From positions 8,308,001 to 8,372,000 of the forward strand of contig NC_064213.1 of the NCBI RefSeq assembly GCF_023101765.2: a stretch of DNA of 64,000 bases, in the 5' to 3' direction. The translations under genes and the position numbers were made by a program. This stretch comes from Spodoptera frugiperda. Its lineage: Eukaryota; Arthropoda; Insecta; Lepidoptera; Noctuidae. The notes beneath the pieces are model-generated. The model was not told where the DNA came from. It saw only the letters and a list, made by a program, of their open reading frames with translations, and did not search any database. Shown here in pieces: positions 1-11,088 of the stretch. Position 1 is the stretch's first letter. Each line of letters starts with the position of its first letter.

Positions 1-631
1 CGCCACTGGCCACGGGAGCACCCGTGGCGCCACCGTCGATCCCTCCGCATAGGTACATAACGAGTACTTCTCAGTCTTGTCGCTATGTTAAATAAACGCT
101 GCTTGCCTGAATACTGTGAAGTGAGTATTATGTTATGACGATGATGAGTGAGAGGATAGAAAGTGAATCCGTGTTTGCACACACTTATGCTTCTGCGTAG
201 TGAAATATTCTAGGTAGTTATACGGCCGCTGAGGTTGAAATCGATTGGAAGTCAATATTATGATGACGACAATCATAACTAGTTTTAACCTAATAATTAT
301 TGACATCCTTGAAACGGAGTTACGCTTGTTGATTCAATAGTAGCTTATAAAACTTTATAGCGAATCTATTCGCTGTTTTAAATGGATTCTTATTGGGGGC
401 CTATGTTCAGCAGTGGACGTCTAGTGACTGATATGATGATGATGATGAATGGATATCAACATTACTGTTTTATAATAAAGTTGAAATTCGACAGATTGGA
501 AAATATTGATTGATTGATCACGTCTGTAAATAATAGACATAGTGATTGTACAGCAAATTAAATAATATTTGTTGTTTTCCAGGTACCGACCTCAAATACC
601 AGCGGCAGAGCGAGTGAAGGACATGTGGTGA
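1..631 (+). CDS. 3' end of unidentified protein-coding gene (last two exons)
   Basis: Coding exons are 1-52 (open at the window edge) and 583-631, with a GT donor at 53 and a 'TTTTCCAG' acceptor at 582. The splice joins AG|G as Arg in phase, giving a C-terminus that ends PPHRYRPQIPAAERVKDMW before a TGA at 629-631. The upstream exon is Pro/Ala rich. I do not recognise the protein. The 3' UTR probably runs to poly(A) signals AATAAA at 1019-1024 or 1068-1073. The intron holds a retroposon tail at about 394-451. Only the last 33 residues are visible, so function cannot be inferred. Confidence 0.6.
394..451 (+). repeat. Retroposon 3' tail fragment
   Basis: The text GGCCTATGTTCAGCAGTGG followed by GATGATGATGATG is the 3' end of a non-LTR retrotransposon (RTE/CR1-like) very common in lepidopteran introns. 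Related tails occur at 3236-3280 and 63505-63550 in this window. Confidence 0.6.
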
Positions 632-1099
632 TTAGTGTAATAATAGCATAATTTAATTACACTCAAATAATAATAGGTGTTGGCGGTACGTCATCTAAAG
701 TTACTGATCTCTGAGGACCTTCATACATGGTGAATAGACAAGCCCACGAGTTAAAACATATAGTGATGTAGATATAAGAATCCGTAGAAACTACACAAAT
801 AAAATCAAATAATTTAAGTACCATATATTAAGATGGCCGCTTATGTGAAAATATTCAAGTGTTTTCACCTTATCAAAAATTTCCTAAGATGACAATACTG
901 ATGTTAAAAGAAAATTGTAAATATGTAAATTATAGTTAGGTCTAAATTATGTATTAAATCCGTCCAGTGTCATAAATGAAATGCCTAGGAAATAATGCTG
1001 TACCTCTTGTAAGATATGAATAAAATATTATGACTGCATCGACACAAGTAAATGCTTTGTGCCATGTAATAAAACAAGAGACAAGAAGTATTAAATAAG

Positions 1100-2510
1100 T
1101 AAATTTTAATAAGGGCGAAAATTAAATGTATTAAAAAGTATTGGAACAACGTAGATAGCATTTGACATTGTTTTTTTTTAATCTGACAAAAGTGTGAATG
1201 TTGATGTTAACGACATATCAATAAAATTAAAATGACATCGAATCGATAGAAGATAATTCGATAATCTATAACTAGACCGAAGTCATTTAGTTATACGTGT
1301 AATTGTAAGTTATTTATTTCTTATTTCCAGTTGTGGTTGTTGTGTGAATGTTGTGAGTAGCCATTGGGAGTAACAATCACAATTATAACTGTCTACGTCA
1401 CATTAGTCCTAACTACTTACATCACGGATCATTTTCAATGTTGTGAAGATATGTTTGCAACAGTGAATGTGTATTGTACCTTCGTATTTTAATTGTAACT
1501 ATAGTGAGAATAGAATGAATGATTTAAATAATATTTATTGTGATCGAAAAAATAAACGAATTCGAAACTTTACCTGTGTTATGTTTATTAAAAATATTAC
1601 CCACCCATCACCCAGTGGCACCCACTTTTTCCCAGTTAGGGTGCTATTCCACCAAAGATGCGCTATGTAGGTTTGCTACAAAGAAGTTATAGCTAAGCTG
1701 TGAAACTATGTGACCGTTTCCACTTATCGATAAATAATAGGGCAGCCGTTAGTTTCCACTAGTGCTATGCTATGTGTACCAATTAATAAGATTGGTGGAA
1801 GTCAAACGCATCCACAGCAACGTGGTGGAAAAGCCCCCTTATGATGCTTTTTCATACCAACTAACGGAACTGTTGAAAAATAAATCGACAAAGTATAACT
1901 AATAAAAGACAAATTTAATCACTCTAAAATAATACCATAATCACATCAGACACATTACAAAATTGATAAACAACAAATATTGATTACATTAAAAATACAA
2001 TTAATAAACTAATATTCGAGTCTTAAAACCTTAAATAGATGTATTCAAAGCAAAAAATTACTATCAATTAAATAAATACAATTCCACAAATCTTGTGTGT
2101 TAACTCCTGATAAATATAACCGAAAGATAACCATAATTGATTCGGTATTTTTGATTTATCCTGTGGACGATGATTTTAGAGATTGTGGAACTTTTTTTCT
2201 AGTAGTTCTAAGAGAAAGAATAAGAGAGTATATGGTAGGTAAAGGTGAGCGTCCACAGGCCCGCATCGAACTCATCCCACGCAACGTATTTTAGTTTATC
2301 TTGTATAGAAACTCACGTATTTTAGTTTATTGTCTAACGTATTTTAGTTTATCTTGTATAGAAACTCATGCAACTGCGTCCACTGATCCAAATCGTAAGG
2401 ACCGCTCGTCGGCAAAGCCTAATGCGTACCGAATACCGATGATGTCTTACGGAATGCGTACGATGCGGGCCTATGGACGCTTACCTTAATAATTTTAATT
2501 TGTGGTTACT
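1100..2510. other. Intergenic stretch between two convergent genes
   Basis: AT-rich sequence with no supported exon. It holds possible distal AATAAA signals near 1551 and 1879 for the upstream + strand gene, and the short tandem duplication at 2284-2368. Short open frames here look like chance. Confidence 0.5.
2284..2368. repeat. Local tandem duplication
   Basis: A 32-bp unit beginning ACGTATTTTAGTTTATC occurs at 2284-2315 and 2337-2368. A partial copy of 16 bp lies at 2315-2330. Confidence 0.85.
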
Positions 2511-2516
2511 TTTAAT

Positions 2517-2522
2517 TTTATT
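2517..2522 (-). terminator. Poly(A) signal of the EFHC2-like gene
   Basis: TTTATT on the + strand (AATAAA on the gene strand) begins 26 nt after the TAG stop at 2548. Confidence 0.6.
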
Positions 2523-2547
2523 TACTTTTCGTACTATGTTTTCTTTT

Positions 2548-5500
2548 CTAAGATTGTTCTTTGACGAGATGCTCGAGGTTCAACTGACAAAGGAAGGCAC
2601 TCCAGTTGACATAACCGCTTTTAATCTCCATCTCCGATTCACCCCACAGTTTACACTGAAAAATTAAAACATAATATTATTACGGTAATTATGTGAAGAA
2701 AATATGACGCACCTAACACGACATATTTGTAGTTCTATTTTTACATACAATTTATTAAAATTTTCTTCACCACTGAATATATGTCAATTTTATCTTCAGC
2801 AATATCTGCTCTGTTTTTATATATATTGTAGGTAATTCTAAAGATTACCACGTTCATACAAATTGTTAAACTTTGATATAGATACAAAAGTAAAGTTTCC
2901 CGTTACCTCAGTGTCCTTCACGGGTGGAGCATGACGTACAACCTTCTCGTAATCGGCTTCCGTGAGATTGAACACTGGCCGAGTCTTGAAGTCCAGGAAG
3001 TCCATCATGTCTTCGTAATGGATATTGCACTTCTCATCTTTTAACAAACTGTAAAGCATTGTTCTATTAAAGTTATCAAGTTTCAAACAAAATTAATGTG
3101 CCATACAAATTCACTACCGTATCTTTAACCGTCATTTTAACTTAAGCTTTGACTTTGACATTGACCTTACTATATATTACATGGAAAAGAAAACACCAGA
3201 ATAAACTCCAGACATACAAGTAATGTCTACTTTGTCATATAGGCAGTGGATGAGAACAGGCTGATGATGATGATAATATAGGTAATACATACATTTATAA
3301 TATTTTTACTTACACTGACAACATACATTCCATGAGATCGTTACTCATTGGTAGTCGGTGAGCACGTAGAAGTTGTCGCAAGCGATCTTGGGATAGAACA
3401 CCAGAACCAGTCTCGTCAGCGTGCATCAGACCTTCACGGAGACGATCCCGGTCATCCCATAAGCCGCGTGTCAGGTCCGAGAAAACTAGTGACCTGGATA
3501 TCAACAACGCTTTACAATTCCCCGAAGAAGTAAAGAACAAAGATCTTGTGTAACTGATCACATGTAACTGAATAATAACCCAAAACGGGAGTTCAAACTA
3601 AAACAAAGACTTGGCAATTGCAATCATGAATCAAACAAGGATAGGTATCTATAGGTATTGGCATTGGATACATAAAACATCAAAACCACAATCCAGTCCC
3701 CAATATCAAGTTCTCCTTTAAAGTTATTAAAATTTATTTGTTACGCACGCGGCTAATACTAATCAGCAACATACCTGACCATTTCTCTACGAGGAAGTTT
3801 GTCCTTGCCGGGATCTCCGCGGAAGAATCTAATCAGAGTCAAAAACTCATGCTCTGTCATCTTCTCGCACATTATTTCTTTCAATGCTTGTCTACAAAAC
3901 ACAGGCATTTTTTATTAAAATACAGGCCGAACAATTTACATTTTATCTTAACAACCATTTGTCATTTGGATCGACTTACTTGAAACATCTAACAGACATG
4001 AGATCCTTTTTATCCGGTTCTACAGCTTCCATATATTTTGCTACAAAGTTCTTGTATCCATTTTCTTGAGAAGCCAGCGTGCGGCGGATTTTGTCCATTA
4101 TCAGCGCTATATTTGCCATCGGGTACTATAAACCACATTATAAATTAATAAAGTTGTTCAATACGAACAAATTGATACTTATAGATATTTAAAAAAAGAT
4201 AGAGTCTAAAGTCGAATCTAACACATATTCAGGATGCCTATAAAAAACTGTGCAAAGACAAAAAGTCCGAAATAAGAACCAAACTTCTTCGTCTCACCTG
4301 TTCAGCATTCAACTCCATATATCGCAGAGCATATTCATCAGCAGCAATGAGTCGGAATCGGTGCTTGTTGACAACCAACTCGTTGCCAACCCACATGTCT
4401 TTATCCGTGTACGCTGGGGGCTCTTTAGGCACAAAGAAATTCACGTCTGGCAGATACATTTTGTTGCGCCGGAAAAATTTACCACCCTGTCGAAAAAATG
4501 TTAGCAATCAATTAGTCCTGCCATAAAACTCGCGTAGCAAATTTAGAATTAGCGCGTAACCGTGACGTAGAACACGCGTAGCTGTGGCGTAGAACTCGGA
4601 TAGCAGTGGCGTAGAACTCTCGTAGCAGTGGCGTAGATCCTTTGCTGACGTTACAATCGTAATAATATGAGTCTCATTATTTTTCTCTAGATTTCTAGAC
4701 ACTGTCCAGTATCTATTTACGCTAAAAATATTGATTATAATAACAAAATCTTATCTTACCAAGAAACCTGAATTGCGCTCGCCTAATTCAAAAACGCCAA
4801 TAGTATCATCACAGAGAAAATATGTAACGATGAAATAGCGTCGAGTATCGTCAGGGTTGTCAGTAATCAGACGAGCAGAGAAACGTAGGGTGTGCGAATC
4901 GAAACCAGCTCTGCAGTAGCAAAAAATAATCAGCGTTATTAATTACGATTAGAAGGTACGTACATAATTATATAGATGTATTTTTAAACAGTATATTACC
5001 TATCTTTATTAAGAAATTTTATAAAGTCCCTATGTATCGCTTTAGGTTCCACAGTGCGACAGTTTTCTGCGGAATCATCGTAGCTGCCGTAGCCATTCCA
5101 AGGAGGTAGTTGACGATCCGCCATATTGGAACTGATACATTCCTTACTATCGTCTTTAGGAATTGGTAGTTTGGTGAATGTATCTGAAAATAAGTTTTAG
5201 TGTAGGGATTATAGTTTATTGCCTTACTCTTTTACCACTGAATTATTTATTTGTTTCAAAGTTAAACAACATTTTTATATGAGATCAAAAAACATTATGT
5301 TCATATTAACTTACCGAATCCATATGTGACGCGATAATATTCCTTCGTATATGGATCACAGTCAGTAAGCACAACTTTGCGACCAAAGACATTCAGAACA
5401 GCACCAATACTCAAATCGGCTGGAGAATACGATGCTACTAGGGGACCGCCCGTCATTTCTATTTTAGACGGTATTTTCTAGAATATAATAAAAGCATACA

Positions 5501-7319
5501 TAGTTTGCCTATGTATTCACCAACCACTACAAAATTTCTTAGTAAGTATATCTAGGTAATTACAACAAATAGTAAGTAAAACTTATATAAACTGAATAAA
5601 TAACGAAGATAACATTTAACTTACGCGAGGCAAACGCATTCTTTTCAAAAACATGGGACCGGGCTCCGTGCCGGAATTTGGTGCTACTGTTTCTTTGATC
5701 TCAATGGTATCGTCGGCTAGAAAATAATGTATCTCCAAATGGTGCAATGTTCCGAATTCGGAATCACGGTCATCCCAGTAACCGTAGAATCTGAAAAATA
5801 ATACTATGAAGTTAAGGTAACAAGGCAAAGCAAGGCAACACATTACGGACGAACAAACATTTCATCAATAGCACTACTATTTTTTAACTATAACAAGCCT
5901 ACATTCTTCTAAACTTTAAAGAAACTTAGACATTTGGACATAAAATACTTTACCTCAAAACTTGTCGATCAAAATCAAGAAACTGTTTGAATGGCCAGTG
6001 TTTTGCAGGCTTCCTGTTGTCAACCGTTCTCTAAAACATTAATTTAATTTATAACCGAACATATTACATACATATTACTTCTATACATACTATATACTTA
6101 CTTCTACAGCATCCGGATACGGTATAGGATCTGGTACGTTGATGCCAAGGCGATTCAAGAACACCCGCGTAAAGTTGTCACAGTTTACGATCTACGGGAG
6201 AATTCATTGTTGATTAATAGGTACAAGATGGTTGAAACACACAAAGTTCCACAAGATAAAGGTAGTACATACCTTAAACACTTTTCCAAAGAATGTAACT
6301 TCCAATCCGATGTTCAGATCCAATACGTCGTAATATAAATCGTAACTGAACGGAAGACGTATTCTTTGGCGACTAATCATTGTTCCTATACAGACAAATT
6401 GGCAGTTGGATCAAATTGTTTTAAATCAACTTAATTATTTCGAAAATGCAAGTGTCGAATGAAGTGTCTCGGGTTCAATTCCCGGCTTGACAAAATTAAC
6501 TTAATGTCTAACAGCTTGAATCTGACTGAACTGTACCTAGGTACTAGTAAATAAAAAAATATGCTTTATCTCTATTAAGAGATTTATTCATTTTAACGTA
6601 AAAGGAGTGTGACCTTTATTCAATGAACAGAGGTAGCTATAGTATAGTGCTAGAGGGCACGATGTTCATTAGCGGCAAGGTAGGTAGAAGACTAGGAAAG
6701 TAAAGGGTAAGACTATTTATCAATTTGCAAATTCAAGAATTTTATTTATGAATTTGTGAAGGACTCAAATTCCCACCTTGTGTCAGTCCACTATTTTCAG
6801 TCTTCGGCTCCATCACCTTAATCGTACCATCCTCAAGATAAAATAAGATGACCACCTTCCGAAGTATATTAGAGCCTGTACGGTATTCTTGCAATGTTTG
6901 TTGGAAGAAAGCTTGGAATCGCAGGATCTAAGTAAAAAGGCAAATTATTCGATACCTAACTAATTTATTTATTTGCGGACTTCATTGTAACTACAACATT
7001 TAGTATCAAGACTTACATGCTTATCATACATGATCCATGTTGGAAGGTCTGGAGCTTGTTTCCGGCAGTATAATGATGGAACCCTGTTCACCCCTTCTTG
7101 TTTATCAATCAACATGTTCACATTACCGATAGTTGTAAAAATTGGACGAACCCCGAAACTCTTTTTCCCTATCTGTAACAGAAAATTATAGACATTTATG
7201 TGAAGAATTATCATTATTCCTTGTAATGTAATGGTATAATAAGAAAAGTATAATTCACTTACCATAGGATTTGTGCCATAACCCGGCAAAAGCGGTAACC
7301 TTGGATTACGAATCGACAT
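2548..7319 (-). CDS. EFHC2: EF-hand domain-containing protein EFHC2-like (three DM10 domains)
   Basis: Sixteen exons read right to left: 7263-7319, 7017-7172, 6777-6927, 6273-6385, 6102-6191, 5954-6030, 5625-5790, 5315-5477, 5000-5183, 4760-4910, 4298-4486, 3980-4125, 3775-3891, 3314-3493, 2907-3063, 2548-2655. All junctions are GT-AG and in phase, giving 734 aa (human EFHC2 is about 750). The N-terminus has LPLLPGYGTNP. Three DM10 modules follow, with repeated signatures such as VVILFYLEDGTIKVMEP, RFYGYWDDRDSEFG and FLCDDTIGVFE. The C-terminal part resembles EF-hands. Family members are ciliary and axonemal microtubule inner proteins, so expression in sperm or chordotonal neurons is expected. 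The open frame stopping at 2838 is intron read-through; exon 16 supplies the family's normal C-terminus. Poly(A) signal AATAAA is at 2517-2522 on this strand. Confidence 0.92.
4553..4640. repeat. Short minisatellite, about 22-bp period
   Basis: About four imperfect copies of a unit containing GTAGCAGTGGCGTAGAACTC lie in intron 10 of the EFHC2-like gene. Confidence 0.75.
6464..6495 (+). repeat. tRNA-derived SINE fragment
   Basis: TCTCGGGTTCAATTCCCGGC contains a Pol III B-box-like motif, matching the tRNA-like head of the SINE at 40014. It lies in intron 3 of the EFHC2-like gene and is too short to be a tRNA gene. Confidence 0.5.
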
Positions 7320-7809
7320 GATTCTAGTTTAAAGTAGATCTCAAAGCTTAATTGAAAATGATTTTAACGTATTTACAAAAACTAGGTACATATGCTTCAA
7401 AATCAAAATATTTTTCAAATCATTAAACAAGTAACGATACTATAGCAACGCCTGATGTACTGGTGAGTGTGTGTTCATGTAGAAATGTACCCAAAACACC
7501 CACGAGTACACCAACACTATCCTGTTTATGACATGTTCTTATTAAATTAACCACAATATTCAGTGCTGGGTTATTATAATTATTTATGCATAATTAAAAT
7601 ATTTAATAAAACTTGGTAAATGGTACCAAATCTTTGCAAACGGATAAATAAAACGTGAAAAATTATTATCTGTACACTTGACAGTCAATGAAATGTCAAA
7701 AATAATGACTGAAAGAAGATTGTCATTTCTGTTAACCAAGTCAATATTTATTTTGGATTAAAAATACAATTTGCTTTTTATTTAATAAAGAAATTACAAA
7801 CTCGTCACA
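7320..7809. promoter_or_regulatory. Divergent promoter region, EFHC2-like / CCZ1
   Basis: 490 bp separate the two start codons, which point away from each other, so both core promoters and 5' leaders must lie here unless there are distant noncoding exons. No clear TATA box was picked out. Confidence 0.5.
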
Positions 7810-10782
7810 ATGATTGATGTTAAAGCTAAAATTAGTTCGTTTTTTATTTTTAACTCCAGTTTTGGACCACGGGAAGGCGAAGTATGTATTAAATTTTAAA
7901 GAAACTGTTTCTTTTATTTTGCATTTATTATGTAGCTTACTATTTGTTCAAAATAAATTTTGGGTGGTTTTTATCCACCCGAAATGCATATGATCACATC
8001 AACCTTACCAAATGACTCAATAGATAGATATTTAAAAAATAAAACATTTATGGGTTTAATTTCATTTCCAGGAGCTACAAAGGATATTATACTTTTACCC
8101 TAGTCAGACCAGTGCTGATTCACAGAAAATGCAAGTCGGATTATGTGAAGCGGTTATTAAATTCATGTCGTAAGTACTACTTTCTTTGATAACTTCCTAA
8201 ATAATTGGATTAAAATTATAAGGAACTCAATTTGTAAAGTATGGGTATATAATACAGCAGATAACAAACAATATACACCTTGTGTCAGTCCACTATTTTC
8301 AGTCTTCGGTTCCATCACCTTAATTGTACCATCCTCAAGATAAAATAAGGTGACCACCTCCCGAAGTAAATGAAAGCCTGTACAGTATTCTTACAATGTA
8401 ATCTTCTAATCAAGCAAAATTCATTTTGCAGGACATTCTCACAGAAGCCATGTGAAGCTTTACGGACACAGACAAAAAAATACATTTTCTATCAACCAGA
8501 AAAAGGATATTGGATGGTTCTGGTAATCATATAAATTAGATTTATTTACAAATAACATAAACAACCTTATTTTTATAAAACAAACCCCTCTTTTTACTTT
8601 GTAAAGAATGTAATGATGTTATACAATAATTAATGTCCATTTTCAGGTTGTCAGAATTCCATACACAACAAAAGCGATGTCAGCTATTGGAGAGAGTAAG
8701 GGAACTGACTTTGTAAGTAACATACCAAGATAGTACACCTATTCCCCACTCCCACTGTTCACCAATAAACCTTATATTGTCTTGTTTGTACATTGAATTT
8801 GTTTGTTCATTGTGCCTAACAAACATTTGATTTTAGATTTGATCCTCAGTCTGGGTAAAGACCCCGTAGTAGTAGTCTAAAGTCTAGAATCACCTCTCCT
8901 AATATAAAACTGTAAATAACTAGTATTGATGTATTCTCTTACATGTTACAGGTAATCCCATCTGTGATGTTTGATCTACTAAAGTCATCATATAAAATGT
9001 TCAGAATGTTCAGAGGATTGTTCAAAAACTTTTCTATAGAAGAAATATATTCAGTTTGTGACCAGTTCTTTACACCGGTAATTTACCTATTTGTTATAAT
9101 AATTGAATTTATGATATTATTACATGTTTATTTATAGGTATTTATATCAAAATGATGTCTTTTCCAGTATATATTATCTAGAAATATATCCAATGATGTG
9201 GCAGACGTCATCCAGGGCATCAACTATCTGCCTCTGGACAAGAACTCATTCTTCAAAGTTTTATGCTTCATTGACTTATTAGAACTCAATTATCCACAAT
9301 TCAAATGTATTTCATTTATCTACAATGAACAACTTATTTGGTAAGTTCCAAATATGCATTTTATATCAACCAACTTAATTGTATAAGGTCAGCTTAAATA
9401 TTATTCTCCATTTATTTGCAGGAACGGGTTAGATACAGATGACATGTTAACCTTATACCAATATTTGGTACAGTCATTACTACCAAAAGAAGTGGAAAAG
9501 GAAATCCATGGAGGTGCTGTGGCTGCTGCCCAGAGACATGGTCGATTCATCTATCCTCCTGAAGGGAACCAGGAAGAGAAACTAATGAAAGTTTATTTGA
9601 AGCGAGAAGAGGATTCGGAGGCAAAGCAGTATTATTTAGTTGTTTACAGAACTATGAGCGCCACTATCTGTTTGACTGTTGATGGTTGGTATTTTATAAA
9701 ATAACAATTTCTGTGATACAAAATCTTATTAAATTATTCAAAATGTAGATATGACATTGAAAACTCCACAAATTGAGGCCCTCTTTCTTGTTTACAGTAA
9801 ATGTGGAAGTACAGCCAGAGATGTTGAGATCGTTAGACGCATTTATTGGACCCCAGTTGTCAACGATAGCCTCGACTATTGGTGAACAGTGCACAATACA
9901 TGCACTCCAAACAGCACAGCTTTTATCAGAACACAAGTTTGTGTACTTCAATAGGCTGAATCTCGCATTTAAAACTTCCGTAAGTAATGTCACCTTATTG
10001 AATTAAGTAATTTTATTATTGATTATAATCACAAAATCCTTGTGATTTTGTACAAGTAAATAGCAATAAACATTATTTCTTTTACAGCCGTCTGTGACCA
10101 AACTGCACCCTTCTACTGCTGTAAAGCCTGAAGTCCTAAGTATTATAGCAGATATACACACTGATAAGAAAAGGTATGTACAGTATGTTTATTTTTCAAT
10201 GAGGTTTTTTTCTACAAAGTTGCATTTGTGTGTGAATTAACACAAATATATAGGACTTAGTACATCACTATCGCCAATCGAAAGCTTTTTTAATTAATGC
10301 TTAATTCATATTTTTCTTTATCTGTTAGCCTTGGAAACTATGGAGAAATTATCATCAAAACCCCAGATGAATATTGGATTACAGGAAAGTCTTCTAATGA
10401 CAGAGAATTTTATGTAATTATCCAAGAAAAAAATGCTAATCTCAAAGAAATAGCAGGTATGTCGTTTAATATTATAATCTAACAATATGATTGCTTTGAA
10501 AACGAATTAAGTGTAAAGTAAATTCTTACTGAATTACCAGGATAATTACTTATTCTGGCTAAAATAATACTAAAATAGGGTTAAAATAAGTGTTTTCCAA
10601 TTAACGTCTTGTCCTAATTAATTGAAAATTTCATAAATCATCAAGGAATGTTTATATTATATCAACACATAGGCTGTCTTTTCCCAAATTGCATTGTTTA
10701 ACCAGTTATATTTTTGTTCACAGATGAAGTAAGGCGGATATGTGAAACCCAAATGAAAGGCATATTTTTTTATCCAATGTAA
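7810..10782 (+). CDS. CCZ1: Vacuolar fusion protein CCZ1 homologue
   Basis: Eleven exons: 7810-7881, 8072-8169, 8432-8522, 8647-8712, 8952-9077, 9168-9340, 9422-9684, 9798-9979, 10088-10173, 10329-10456, 10724-10782. All phases agree and give 447 aa (human CCZ1 is 482). Family matches include SFFIFNSSFGPREGE near the start, GYWMVLVVRIP, LVVYRTMSATICLTVD, and NANLKEIADEVRRIC close to the C-terminus. With MON1, CCZ1 forms the Rab7 guanine-nucleotide exchange factor that drives the early-to-late endosome switch and autophagosome-lysosome fusion. It is divergent from the EFHC2-like gene and convergent with RFT1. Intron 2 (8170-8431) carries an antisense copy of an EFHC2-like exon. Poly(A) signal AATAAA is at 10971-10976. 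Confidence 0.95.
8276..8399 (-). pseudogene. Duplicated EFHC2-like exon fragment inside a CCZ1 intron
   Basis: This 124-bp segment aligns without gaps to 6774-6897, the 3' part of EFHC2-like exon 3 plus the first bases of its donor, with about nine mismatches by eye. In the exon's frame the copy has a TAA where the source has CAA, so it cannot be used whole as an alternative exon. It lies in intron 2 of CCZ1, on the opposite strand to CCZ1. Confidence 0.9.
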
Positions 10783-10951
10783 ATATCATAATTGTAAACC
10801 AATACTGAATGAATCATTCCTTATCTGTATTGTCTGGCAACAGCACAGGACATGAGTTTATATAAAACAAATGGATAATATTCCATGATGATAAAATTTC
10901 CTATTTTAATTTGTAAATCAATAGAGTTCAAATTAATATTTCATTATATCA

Positions 10952-10976
10952 TTTATTGTTGTACTGTTAAAATAAA
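10952..10976. terminator. Overlapping poly(A) signals of CCZ1 and RFT1
   Basis: CCZ1 has AATAAA at 10971-10976 (+). RFT1 has AATAAA at 10952-10957 on the - strand. Each signal lies beyond the other, so the mature 3' UTRs should overlap by tens of bases. Confidence 0.6.
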
Positions 10977-11088
10977 ACAAACATGGTGTTATTATAACAT
11001 GTCTATAATTATTTCGTAAATATTATTTATGTTACATTTAACACTTGGTAATGAATACTCATTATTATAACTTAACAGTAATTGAATG

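Noticed and set aside
2838..2906. Apparent C-terminus of the EFHC2-like protein (tail GNFTFVSISKF...)
   Set aside because: Intron read-through past the donor at 2906; the next exon restores the family end.
4553..4640. Possible CRISPR-like array
   Set aside because: A 22-bp period without spacers in a eukaryotic intron is an ordinary minisatellite.
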